Assembly: GCA_024233005.1 (NCBI GenBank)
Contig: JACKQE010000003.1
Location: 1-64,000, forward strand
DNA length: 64,000 nt
Direction of reading: 5' to 3'
From: Akkermansiaceae bacterium
GTDB lineage: Bacteria; Verrucomicrobiota; Verrucomicrobiia; Verrucomicrobiales; DEV007
Shown one piece after another: positions 16,178 through 24,603 of the stretch. Numbering within the stretch: position 1 is the first letter of the stretch; every line of letters begins with the position of its first letter. The position numbers and the translations under genes were made by a program. The notes under the pieces are model-generated. The model saw nothing but the letters and a program-made list of their open reading frames with translations, was not told the origin of the DNA and made no database searches.

Positions 16178-17200
16178 ATGATGCGTTCCATTGCCCACGT
16201 TCTCCTCCTCCTTCCCATGATGGTGGGTTCCCCCGCCTCCGGGAAGGAGGGAACAGAAACAGCACTCCCTGTCACCGTCGGTCTTTATATTAACGACATC
16301 CACGCGGTTGACCTTTCGACCCACTCCTACGGGGTCGACTTCTACCTCTGGTTCCGGTGGAAAGCTCCGGACCGGAATCCGGCGGAGACCTTCGAGTTCA
16401 TGAATCCTTTCGATCCTGAAGCCATGGTGCGAACGGTACTGTTTGACACACCCAAGTCCCAACCTGACGGGTCTCTCTATCAAATCGTGCGGTGTCAGGG
16501 ACTGTTCACCACAAAGTTCCCGGTAAACCGCTATCCCTTTGATCGCCAGCGCATTGTGGTGTCGATCGAAGATTCCACCCAAGGTTCCTCCCAACAGCGG
16601 TATGTGCCGGATGTCGAGCCGATCAAGGTGAACCAGGAGATCACACTTCCCGGTTACCAGATTGGATCTCCCAAGCTGGTCGTCCGGGACAAACACTACA
16701 CCACCACGTTCGGCGACCTCTCAGAACCGGACATCGCATCCTATTGTCGGGCCGAATTCATCGTCCCGATCTCCCGCCCGCCCTTTCCGGGGATCTTCAA
16801 AATTTTCGTTCCCATCCTCCTCATCATCATCAGTGCCGGGTTTGCGTTGCTGCTGGACCCTGAGCATGTCGAGGCCCGGATTGGCCTTTCGATCACCGCT
16901 CTGCTGACTCTGGTCGCCATGCAGTTCACGATGCTGAGCGGATTGCCGGAAGTGGCCTATCTGACCCTCATTGACGAGGTCTTCCTGGTTTCCTTTTTGT
17001 ATGTCCTCATCGTGATTGGAACCATCGTCCACGTGACCCGGATCGACCAGAAAGGAGCCATTCAAGGCAAGGTGGGCGGCATGGCCAAAATTGTCAGGCA
17101 GGGACCGGTCACGGCACTCGTGCTGACGGGCGCCTATTTGATCACCGTGTTGACGGTTATTATGATCAATCTCCTGGCGAATCCCGGTGATCCAACGTGA
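16178..17200 (+). CDS. Pentameric ligand-gated ion channel (prokaryotic Cys-loop receptor homologue)
   Basis: A 340-aa relative of GLIC and ELIC. A signal peptide (residues 1-21) precedes a beta-rich extracellular domain with the loop VDFYLWFRW (53-61) and the Pro-loop YPFDRQ (119-124), which lacks the flanking cysteines as in other bacterial members. Four membrane segments lie near 207-226, 234-254, 262-286 and 310-334. The pore helix M2 is preceded by VEAR with Glu232, aligning with the -2' Glu of GLIC, which predicts cation selectivity. I chose the ATG at 16178 because it gives a clean signal peptide; 30 upstream residues look non-coding. It is convergent with an operon ending in a PLP decarboxylase-like enzyme and a methyltransferase. 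Ligand unknown. Confidence 0.9.
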   Translation: MMRSIAHVLLLLPMMVGSPASGKEGTETALPVTVGLYINDIHAVDLSTHSYGVDFYLWFRWKAPDRNPAETFEFMNPFDPEAMVRTVLFDTPKSQPDGSLYQIVRCQGLFTTKFPVNRYPFDRQRIVVSIEDSTQGSSQQRYVPDVEPIKVNQEITLPGYQIGSPKLVVRDKHYTTTFGDLSEPDIASYCRAEFIVPISRPPFPGIFKIFVPILLIIISAGFALLLDPEHVEARIGLSITALLTLVAMQFTMLSGLPEVAYLTLIDEVFLVSFLYVLIVIGTIVHVTRIDQKGAIQGKVGGMAKIVRQGPVTALVLTGAYLITVLTVIMINLLANPGDPT

Positions 17201-17278
17201 GTCCTCCAGCACCGTTATAGAAAGGCGGGCTCTTGTCAGGGGCGCCTTCCACCGGCCGCCCTGGTTGCAGAGTATCCC

Positions 17279-18040
17279 TCACTCAACAGCACCAGGAGTA
17301 CTGGGCCGGGACAATTTCCGCACGAGAAACACCCGGCTGGTATGCCCGTGGTGGTAGTCACGGAAACCCGGATGAGCGGCTTCTTCCCAACTCCGCATTT
17401 CGTTGCGCAACACTTCAAAGCCGCACCTGGCCAGCATCTCAAGCGCCTCCAGTTCCCCGTAGAACCGATAATAATAGGTGTCACGGTAGAGATAGGAGTC
17501 TCCTCCCCCCTCCTGCACAGGCTGCATCGCGATTGAGGCGATGTCATCTTCGGTCCCCGGGATGTTGCAGAGCAGGTGCCCGCCGGGCTTCAGAATGCGG
17601 TGCAGTTCAACGAGAATGCTGTCTGGACTGGGCAGGGTCTCGATGGTGTCCACAATGGAGATGAAATCGAACGTGTCATTCCCAAACGGGGTGGAAGCCA
17701 GATCGCAGAAAACGCGCTGCACCTCCGAGTTTCCCGGAAGAATTTTTTCGAGGGCATGTTCGGACGAATCGCAGGCATAGACAGTTCCCGGCATGGCAAG
17801 CAGAATGGGGACATGCCTGCCGTCACCGGCTGCCGCGTCAAGCAGCAGGGAGGAATCGTTCAGTTCACTCCGCAAAGTGTCGAGGAATTCCTCGACGAAA
17901 GGAACCGGGGTGGTGCCCCAGACAGAGCCGTCCGTGTCGCGGTAGAGGGCATTCCACGCTCTCTTATTTTGGGTGGACAGGTTGTTGGCTTCAGCAGGAA
18001 GTTCAGACATAAAGGTGGGATCAAACGACCAAATACTCAC
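17279..18040 (-). CDS. Class I SAM-dependent methyltransferase
   Basis: A 253-aa Methyltransf_11-type enzyme. SAM motif I is LDAAAGDGRH near residue 85, motif II is in FDFISIVDTIETLPS, and LKPGGHLLCNIPG is the usual post-core strand. The GTG at 18040 is preceded by AGAGG with 8-base spacing; an ATG at 18010 is the alternative. With the GTG it overlaps the upstream decarboxylase-like gene by 20 bases, so the two are coupled. It is the last gene of a seven-gene signalling operon. The substrate is unknown; the product of the neighbouring PLP enzyme is one possibility. Confidence 0.86.
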   Translation of the reverse strand: MSIWSFDPTFMSELPAEANNLSTQNKRAWNALYRDTDGSVWGTTPVPFVEEFLDTLRSELNDSSLLLDAAAGDGRHVPILLAMPGTVYACDSSEHALEKILPGNSEVQRVFCDLASTPFGNDTFDFISIVDTIETLPSPDSILVELHRILKPGGHLLCNIPGTEDDIASIAMQPVQEGGGDSYLYRDTYYYRFYGELEALEMLARCGFEVLRNEMRSWEEAAHPGFRDYHHGHTSRVFLVRKLSRPSTPGAVE

Positions 18041-19244
18041 TGAAGCGGCCTCTCATGCAATGATTCGAACTCATTGATGAGCCATACCCTCCCGCATTGA
18101 GAAAGGCAAGATAGTCTCCCTCCCGCAGACCGGGAAGTATGGCATTCCCGTGCAGGATATCCAGCGCTTCATTGATGTTGCCGACCACTTGGGCTGGAAC
18201 GGGAACCTCGGAAAGCGACCCTGTGGGGAAACGGCAGGGAAGCGGATGGAGCGGGAGCCGGTAAAACGCGGGTTCAATGTGGAGGTTGAAGCCCCCGTTG
18301 ACGCCAATGAAACGGCAGCCATCTTTCTCCTCCACGGTGTTGACTTCCAAAACGAGAATCCCGGCGTCTTTGACCAGATAATCTCCCGGTTCAATCCAGA
18401 TGGAAGCCTGCAGGCCGCCCAGGACATCGGCCACGACACCGGTCCAGGCCGCAAGGTCGAGTGGAGCGTCGCCCTGCACCAAAGGGATTCCAAGACCGCC
18501 CCCCAGATTGAGGTGCTCCAAGGCGGGCATCCGCTCCAGAAAAGGCAGGATGCCGGTGAGGACTTTCCGGTAGTTTTCCAGCTGATCATCCAGATAGCCG
18601 CATCCCGCATGCAGGTGGAGCCCTGCGACCTGAAGATCCAAACGGGCAGCCAATTGCAAAGCTTCTTCGAGACGGTCACGGTAAATGCCGAACTTGGTGG
18701 GCAGTTCTCCGGAGTAGCGCAGTTGGTCGTTTTGCCGGTAGCCGACCCCGGCACGGGGATTGATGCGCAACCCAATTTTCCGGCCGGGGCAGCGCTGTCC
18801 GAGACGCCGCAGGGAGCTCAGGGAGTCGCAATTGATCCAGACCCCGGGATGCCGGGCAAGCACATCAATGTCGGCATCGGAGACGGAGGTCCCGGTGAAG
18901 GAAATCTGATCCTCGCGGAAACCGACCTGCCGGGCCCGGAGCACCTCATCCGGAGAACACACATCCACCCCGTCCACCCCGAGTCTCCGCAATTCGGAAA
19001 GCAACGGAAGGAACCGATTGGCCTTCATTGCGTAGAGAACTTTGGTGGACTGGGGCAGACCACCCAGGCATTCTCGCAGTCGGCCCAGATTGGAAGCAAC
19101 CCGACGCGCCGAATAAACAAACACAGGCTCACCGGCGGAACGCGCCAGGTGTTCCAGACATTGGCCGGCGAGATGCAGCCGGCCATCAAGGTAGGTGAGA
19201 TCCTTTCTTTCCCACCAGTTCGAATCAGGTTCGCAAGGGCTCAC
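18021..19244 (-). CDS. LysA/ODC-family fold-III PLP enzyme, catalytic Cys replaced
   Basis: A 407-aa alanine-racemase-fold enzyme related to diaminopimelate and ornithine decarboxylases. The PLP lysine is Lys74 in YAMKANRF, the HxH motif is LHLHAG (209-214), the phosphate loop is GGGLG (248-252) and Glu285 in EPGDYLV should contact the pyridine nitrogen. The C-terminal Tyr is in GGYGSSMSSNH (385-395). Two deviations stand out: the usual CESGD-type motif reads NEALD (358-362), so the catalytic Cys is Asn, and the EPGR Arg is Asp288. The substrate is therefore uncertain; it may be a variant decarboxylase. It starts with GTG overlapping the cyclase stop (GTGA). Confidence 0.85.
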   Translation of the reverse strand: MSPCEPDSNWWERKDLTYLDGRLHLAGQCLEHLARSAGEPVFVYSARRVASNLGRLRECLGGLPQSTKVLYAMKANRFLPLLSELRRLGVDGVDVCSPDEVLRARQVGFREDQISFTGTSVSDADIDVLARHPGVWINCDSLSSLRRLGQRCPGRKIGLRINPRAGVGYRQNDQLRYSGELPTKFGIYRDRLEEALQLAARLDLQVAGLHLHAGCGYLDDQLENYRKVLTGILPFLERMPALEHLNLGGGLGIPLVQGDAPLDLAAWTGVVADVLGGLQASIWIEPGDYLVKDAGILVLEVNTVEEKDGCRFIGVNGGFNLHIEPAFYRLPLHPLPCRFPTGSLSEVPVPAQVVGNINEALDILHGNAILPGLREGDYLAFLNAGGYGSSMSSNHCMRGRFSEYLVV

Positions 19245-20800
19245 GGTTCGAGAATCCAGGATCGCATACTCCCCTTCCCTTTGATTTCGATTTCACCCCG
19301 CTCAGTGAAAGTGAATTTGTCTTTGAGGATGTTCCAAGTGTTTTCACTGACCTGGATTTTTCCAGCCAATCCGTTGGATTCCATTCTGCTGGCAATGTTG
19401 ACGGTGTCGCCCCAAAGGTCATACGAGAATTTGTTGCGACCAATGATACCGGCAATCACCGGACCGGAGTCAATCCCAACGCGGAGATTGATGGGCCCCT
19501 CCACCATTTCCTGAATCGACCCTATCTCCGTGAAAAGATCGATCGCAAAACGGGCGATCGACTCCGCGTGATCCGGACGGGGCACCGGCAGGCCAGCCGC
19601 GGCCATATAGGCATCACCGATGGTTTTGATTTTCTCCAAGCCGTGCTTCTGGGCCAGCATGTCCAGACGGGAGAAGACCAGATTGAGCAACCCGACCACG
19701 GTTTCGGGATCCTTGCTTGAAGCCAGTTCCGTGAAATCGACCAGGTCCGCGAAGATGACGGTCACCTGTGGAAACAGGTCCGCAATGACCTTTTCCCCGG
19801 CCTTGAGGCGATTGGCAACGGCTTCTGGAAGAATATTAAGAAGAAGTCTCTCCGACTTTTGTTTTTCTTCCTCCAAGCGCGTGAGATGCTGTATTTCAGC
19901 CTCCCGGAAGCGTCTCTTTTCAAGACAGGTATTGATCCTGGCCCTCAGCACGGCGGGGTTGAATGGCGTGGAAAGGTAATCCTCCGCGCCCAGACCGATG
20001 CACCTCGCAATCTCCGCCTGATCATCCAGAGCCGAGACCACGATCACCGGCACTTCCGCCAGTTGCTTGGTGCTCTTGATCTTGATGAGAACCTCCCGAC
20101 CGGTGATACCGGGCATGAGCATGTCGAGAAGAACAAGGTCCGGAGTGAACTTCGACATCCAATCAAGAGCGGCTTCACCACTGACCACGCTGTCCACCAA
20201 ATGCCCCTGCTGTCGAAGTCGGCGACCAAGGATCTCCCGGTTTTGAGGATCGTCATCGACCACCAGAATGTGCCCGGCATTGGTGGCTTTGATATGATCA
20301 CTCTCCAGTCCCGCGAGCAGCCAGGCCGGCGAGTCGGGCTCGAAATTTCCCCGGTTCGATTCCTCAGGCTCGGTGATTTCAAAATGGGTGGAAGAGGGAG
20401 GGGCACTGGTGTAGCGCTCCACTAGGATCAGCCAGCGTTTGACAGTTTCACAGATCTTGGTGAGATCCGGAATGATCTTGTCTTCGGGCGACTTCTCCTC
20501 GAGATCCTCCAGAATGATTTCCGCATACCCGATGATGTGGTTCACGGGAGTTCTCAGATCGTGCAGGAGCGGATAGACATCATTTGTTCCCCGGTTGGGC
20601 AGTTCGACAAAGAAATCCTCCATCATCTTTTGCAGCGTCCGGGCACTTTCTTCAATCTTGATGAGGTCTTTGCGGATGCCCGGAGAAATCCCCCGGCTGT
20701 CGAGCAGAATCTCGGTGTAACCGATCAACTGGCTCACCAGAGTCCGCAATTCATGTTTGAGACCGCTCCGGTCTCTGGGATCTGAAGGGTTGGTTTTCAA
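19241..20800 (-). CDS. Response-regulator / class III adenylate cyclase with two HisKA-like segments
   Basis: A 519-aa cytoplasmic protein. Two short HisKA-like helices come first (HELRT with His16, HDLRTP with His80) without an ATPase domain. A REC domain follows (VVDDDP at 181-186, phospho-acceptor Asp226), then a coiled linker and a class III cyclase domain (about 340-519). Metal Asp352 and Asp396, adenine-binding Lys392 and Asp465/Thr466, and transition-state Asn468 and Arg472 are all present, so it should make cAMP. The REC domain has Thr278 where the conserved Lys is expected (LSTPF). It lies 58 bases after a single-domain response regulator gene and overlaps the next gene by 4 bases. 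It probably turns hybrid-kinase signals into cAMP. Confidence 0.92.
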   Translation of the reverse strand: MKTNPSDPRDRSGLKHELRTLVSQLIGYTEILLDSRGISPGIRKDLIKIEESARTLQKMMEDFFVELPNRGTNDVYPLLHDLRTPVNHIIGYAEIILEDLEEKSPEDKIIPDLTKICETVKRWLILVERYTSAPPSSTHFEITEPEESNRGNFEPDSPAWLLAGLESDHIKATNAGHILVVDDDPQNREILGRRLRQQGHLVDSVVSGEAALDWMSKFTPDLVLLDMLMPGITGREVLIKIKSTKQLAEVPVIVVSALDDQAEIARCIGLGAEDYLSTPFNPAVLRARINTCLEKRRFREAEIQHLTRLEEEKQKSERLLLNILPEAVANRLKAGEKVIADLFPQVTVIFADLVDFTELASSKDPETVVGLLNLVFSRLDMLAQKHGLEKIKTIGDAYMAAAGLPVPRPDHAESIARFAIDLFTEIGSIQEMVEGPINLRVGIDSGPVIAGIIGRNKFSYDLWGDTVNIASRMESNGLAGKIQVSENTWNILKDKFTFTERGEIEIKGKGSMRSWILEP

Positions 20801-20858
20801 TGGTGCCGATTGCGTGATGGTGGGTGGCGATGCTGCCGAAGTGCGGGAAAGGTCTGGG

Positions 20859-21224
20859 TCAGGTGTCCAGGAAAGCGCCGATCTTGGAGAGCAGGCGCTT
20901 CAATTCGACAGGCTTGATGTCAAAGTCGTCGCAACCGGCTTCTCTGGATTTCCCCTCGTCTTCCGACAGGGCGTGGGCAGTCAGGGCAATGACGGGAATC
21001 GCGGCGGTCTCGGGATCCGCCTTCAATCGGCGCGTTGCTTCCCACCCGTCGATACCAGGAAGGCTGAGATCCATGAGCACGAGATCGGGACGTTGGCTCC
21101 GGGTCAGTTCGACCCCGGTCTCCCCGTCCATGGCAAGGATCACCCGGAACCCCCTGCGTTCCAGCCGGCGTGAGAGCATGTCGCGGTTCATCTCATTGTC
21201 TTCCACCAAAAGGATTGTCGGCAT
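20859..21224 (-). CDS. Single-domain response regulator (CheY-like)
   Basis: A 121-aa stand-alone REC domain. The acidic pocket is VEDNE (7-11), the phospho-acceptor is Asp52 in LMDLSLPG, the switch Thr is Thr82 and the conserved Lys is Lys104 in DIKPVEL. It has no output domain, so it probably shuttles phosphate or interacts directly with a partner. It starts 20 bases after the hybrid kinase gene and precedes the REC-cyclase, so a phosphorelay within this operon is likely. Confidence 0.93.
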   Translation of the reverse strand: MPTILLVEDNEMNRDMLSRRLERRGFRVILAMDGETGVELTRSQRPDLVLMDLSLPGIDGWEATRRLKADPETAAIPVIALTAHALSEDEGKSREAGCDDFDIKPVELKRLLSKIGAFLDT

Positions 21225-21244
21225 CTTCGTTGGGTGTTTTATTT

Positions 21245-23725
21245 TCAGGAATGGGATTTGTTTCCGGCGAGACCAATCGCGTCTCGCACCTCGGATACCA
21301 AGTCCGCCGGAGTGTGATCCCCTTTGCGGATGACTTCGAGAACCTCTCCGTTGAGGATGGCCCGTTCTTCGGCACTGACTTCCTTTCCGGTAATCACAAT
21401 GATTGGAACCCCGTGCCGTCCCGACTCCTTGCGGAGTTCGGCGACAAACTGGATGCCGTTCATAACGGGCATCATCAGATCGAGCAAAATCATGGATGGC
21501 AGACCGTGCTCCCGAATGGTTTCCAGAGCGATCTGGCCGTTGCTAGCTTCCCGACATTCCCACCCCTCCTTCACCAGCAATCGGACCAACAATTGCCGGG
21601 AAGAGTCTTCATCTTCCACGACCAATGCGTAGGGAGCCCCATCCCTCCGGTATTTCTGGATCAAGCTGGCCAGTTCTTTGGAATCCACCGGTTTGGTGAG
21701 ATACTCGGCAGCCCCAAGGGAGAAGCCGAGATGCTTTTCGTCCAGCATCGTCATCATGACCACGGGAATGGATTTGAGTCGGGCATCGGCTTTCAGCCTG
21801 GCCAGAACGGACCAACCATCCATGCCGGGCATCATCACGTCCAAAGTGATCACCGATGGCAGGAGGGAGGCCGCCTTTTCCAGTCCGATTTTGCCATTGG
21901 ATGCCGTTTCCACGAGAAACCCCGCCTTGGTCAACGACCGTGACACCATGTCGAGAACGCTTTCCTCGTCATCGATGACCAGAACGAGTCCCCGGTCATT
22001 CCCACCAGACACCGCCGAAGTCTCCTTGATGAGTTCGTCCAATGTGTGCGCCGAGCGGCTTTCCTGATTGACCACTGGGGAGTCACGGTAAATGACCGGC
22101 AATCGAAGCGAAAAAGTCGACCCTTTCCCGAAGGTGCTGGCCGCGCTCACATCGCCTCCCATGAGCTTGGCAAACTGTTTGGTGATGGCCAACCCCAATC
22201 CGGTGCCGCCAAAATTGCGGGTCGTGGAACTGTCTGCCTGGGTGAACGCCGAAAAAAGCGATTCCAATTGTTCCTCAGTCATGCCGATCCCGGTGTCAGA
22301 TACTTCCAGAAGGATGTCTTCCTCATCCGCTCCCACCGACTCCTTGCGGATTTTCAGACTGATCAGTCCTTGCTTGGTGAACTTTGCGGCATTGCTGAGC
22401 AGATTGAACAGGATCTGCCTGATTTTCGTGAGGTCACCGAAAATTCTCCCATTGTCGGAAGGGCAGTCGAGTTCAATCCGGTTGCCCGACTTGTCAATCA
22501 AGGGCTGAATGGTAGCCACCACCCCCTCCACCATCTGGTCGACATCGATCCACTCGTTGAAGAGGGTCATTTTCCCGGCTTCAATTTTGGAAAGATCCAG
22601 GACGTTGTTGATCAGACTAAGAAGGTGCTTCCCGGCGGAATTGATCTTTTTCAAATCGGGAACAAACGTTTCCAGCCCTTCTTCCTCGGCATCTTCCTGA
22701 AGCATTTCGCTGTATCCGATCACGGCATTCAACGGTGTCCGCAACTCATGACTCATGTTGGCGAGGAAGGAACTTTTGGCCGCATTGGCCCTCTGGGCCT
22801 CCCTGGTCGCCACTTCAAGCTCGTGATTCAAACTGACCAGTTCGTGGGTGCGTTTCTCCACCTCGGACTCCAGCCGCTCGCGGTGGCTGGAGAGTTTGCG
22901 GTCCCGGATCTCAATTTCACCAAGCATGTGGTTGAAGCTGTCCGCCAGCTCACCGAGTTCATCATCGGTGACTTTCTTGGCACGCAGGCTAAAATCCTGG
23001 TCCTTGGCAATGCTTCGGGTGGTGGAGAGCAGGTTTTCGATGGGTCTTGAGATGCTGGCAATGGTGAAATAAATCCCTCCCATAAAGAGAAAGGTGAACA
23101 GCACCGCGGCAATGAGGCAGGTCCTGAGGGTCTCCCTTTGTTGTTGGGCAATGTATGAATACTCGATGTCGGCCCCCACCACATAGGTCTTGCCGCCCGG
23201 CGTCTTCAGGGGAATGAACGCCGAAAGCAAATGACCATACTCGGGATCGTCATACAGGCTGAAGAGGGGCTGGCCGATGGGGGCTCCCTTGAACAGGTTG
23301 ACCAGTTCCTCGGATGGCTCCTCGTAGAGGTAAAAGAATTTGGTGTCATCCCCCGCCTTCATCTCCTCCTGGGTGAAGCTCGAGGAAGTCGTGTAAATCT
23401 TCCCATCGAACATCATGTAGGAGTAAATATATTTCAGTCCGAGCCGCCACGAATACTCATTGAAAATCCCAACATATTTCTGATACTCCTCATCAGAAAT
23501 CGACCCGGCGTTCTCGATGCGTTCGTGGTAATCGGCCGGAAGCATGCCGTCCACGGCGTAGGCGGCACTGACCATCTGGCGCTCCAGACCGTGCATGAAG
23601 GCGTTTCTTTCCTGTTGGTAGGTGAAAAAGGTGGCCAGGATAAACAGAAGCAGACTAATCAGTGAAAAGACAAAAAAGATCTTTGTCTTCAGGCTGAATC
23701 GAATGTGTCGGATTTTATCGGCCAT
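21245..23725 (-). CDS. Membrane hybrid sensor histidine kinase with two receiver domains
   Basis: An 826-aa sensor. Membrane segment 1 (residues 18-38) and segment 2 (about 205-225) flank an extracytoplasmic sensing region of about 165 residues. A HAMP domain (225-280), a coiled coil, HisKA (SHELRTPLNA near 325) and HATPase_c (N box NLLSNAAKF, G boxes DTGIGM and GGTGLGL) follow. Two REC domains complete it (VIDDEE with LDVMMPG, then VVEDED with LDLMMPV). The second REC ends in VIRKGD, so its Lys context is atypical. It starts 26 bases after the PrmC-like gene. It is the likely input of the operon; the ligand is unknown. Confidence 0.94.
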   Translation of the reverse strand: MADKIRHIRFSLKTKIFFVFSLISLLLFILATFFTYQQERNAFMHGLERQMVSAAYAVDGMLPADYHERIENAGSISDEEYQKYVGIFNEYSWRLGLKYIYSYMMFDGKIYTTSSSFTQEEMKAGDDTKFFYLYEEPSEELVNLFKGAPIGQPLFSLYDDPEYGHLLSAFIPLKTPGGKTYVVGADIEYSYIAQQQRETLRTCLIAAVLFTFLFMGGIYFTIASISRPIENLLSTTRSIAKDQDFSLRAKKVTDDELGELADSFNHMLGEIEIRDRKLSSHRERLESEVEKRTHELVSLNHELEVATREAQRANAAKSSFLANMSHELRTPLNAVIGYSEMLQEDAEEEGLETFVPDLKKINSAGKHLLSLINNVLDLSKIEAGKMTLFNEWIDVDQMVEGVVATIQPLIDKSGNRIELDCPSDNGRIFGDLTKIRQILFNLLSNAAKFTKQGLISLKIRKESVGADEEDILLEVSDTGIGMTEEQLESLFSAFTQADSSTTRNFGGTGLGLAITKQFAKLMGGDVSAASTFGKGSTFSLRLPVIYRDSPVVNQESRSAHTLDELIKETSAVSGGNDRGLVLVIDDEESVLDMVSRSLTKAGFLVETASNGKIGLEKAASLLPSVITLDVMMPGMDGWSVLARLKADARLKSIPVVMMTMLDEKHLGFSLGAAEYLTKPVDSKELASLIQKYRRDGAPYALVVEDEDSSRQLLVRLLVKEGWECREASNGQIALETIREHGLPSMILLDLMMPVMNGIQFVAELRKESGRHGVPIIVITGKEVSAEERAILNGEVLEVIRKGDHTPADLVSEVRDAIGLAGNKSHS

Positions 23726-23751
23726 GTTCCCCCGGTATTTTAAATCAACTG

Positions 23752-24603
23752 TTACATATTTCCGTCGTCCGACGATCCGGCTCCGGGAAAGTCTTCAGCC
23801 GCAACCTTACACCGCAGGATGCGTGTGTTGTCGAACGCTAAAATGTCGTGGCGGCACGTTCTTTTGGTAAGTGTTTCCACAATCGTCTGATCGAGAACGC
23901 CAAGATTGAGAAATAGTTCGGTCTGCCAAGCCCGGGAGGAAACTTCCTTGAGAAGGGTCTGGTGCACCGAGGCAATGTCTCCGTCGGGAAAGGCAGACAG
24001 AATGGGCATCGCATGATAATGGGACGCGGACCGTTCGCCATCATACAACGAGTCGGAATTCCCCCAAGGAGGATCTCCAAAAATCATGTCGGGTATGATT
24101 TCTTCAGGCAGGTCGGAAAAGAAATCACTTTCAAACAACTCAAGATCCACATGATGGGACCTGGCATTCCGCCAAGCAACCGCTATGGCATCACTGTCCA
24201 GATCGAGACCGATGACCCTGGCCCCAGGGAGTTCCCTTTTGACTGATATGGCCAGACTTCCGCATCCAACGCCAAACTCTACCATCACCGGGGCTCGCCC
24301 CATTGTTTCCGCAAAATGACGACCGGATGCCACAACAACGTCCACAAGATGGGTCAATTCCGGATCGGTAATGTAGACACGTTTGTCAATTTCAAAGCGG
24401 CGATTGCGGAAAATCTGGAAGCCGGTGATGTATTCAAGGGGTTCCCCAAGAGAGCGGCGGCGAAGGAAACGGTTCAATCGCTTCAGGTCCAGCTCGGTCC
24501 CCATAGCCTCCACCAGAGTCTGGAAGTCGGACTCCGACACGCCCCCGTTGGAGACATATTTTCCGGCCAATGCCGTTAATTCAGCGGTGTGGTTGTCTGT
24601 CAT
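23752..24603 (-). CDS. PrmC/HemK-like methyltransferase with DPPW active-site motif
   Basis: A 283-aa SAM enzyme built like PrmC, with an N-terminal helical domain (residues 1-70, ending SLGEPLEYITG) and a Rossmann methyltransferase domain. Motif I is VEFGVGCGSLAIS and motif II VIGLDLDSDAI. PrmC uses NPPY to methylate glutamine in release factors; here the motif is DPPW, and the PRPETE loop reads TDPELTH. This is therefore probably a paralogue with another substrate and should not be called prmC. It overlaps the upstream membrane-protein gene by 4 bases (ATGA). Confidence 0.8.
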   Translation of the reverse strand: MTDNHTAELTALAGKYVSNGGVSESDFQTLVEAMGTELDLKRLNRFLRRRSLGEPLEYITGFQIFRNRRFEIDKRVYITDPELTHLVDVVVASGRHFAETMGRAPVMVEFGVGCGSLAISVKRELPGARVIGLDLDSDAIAVAWRNARSHHVDLELFESDFFSDLPEEIIPDMIFGDPPWGNSDSLYDGERSASHYHAMPILSAFPDGDIASVHQTLLKEVSSRAWQTELFLNLGVLDQTIVETLTKRTCRHDILAFDNTRILRCKVAAEDFPGAGSSDDGNM

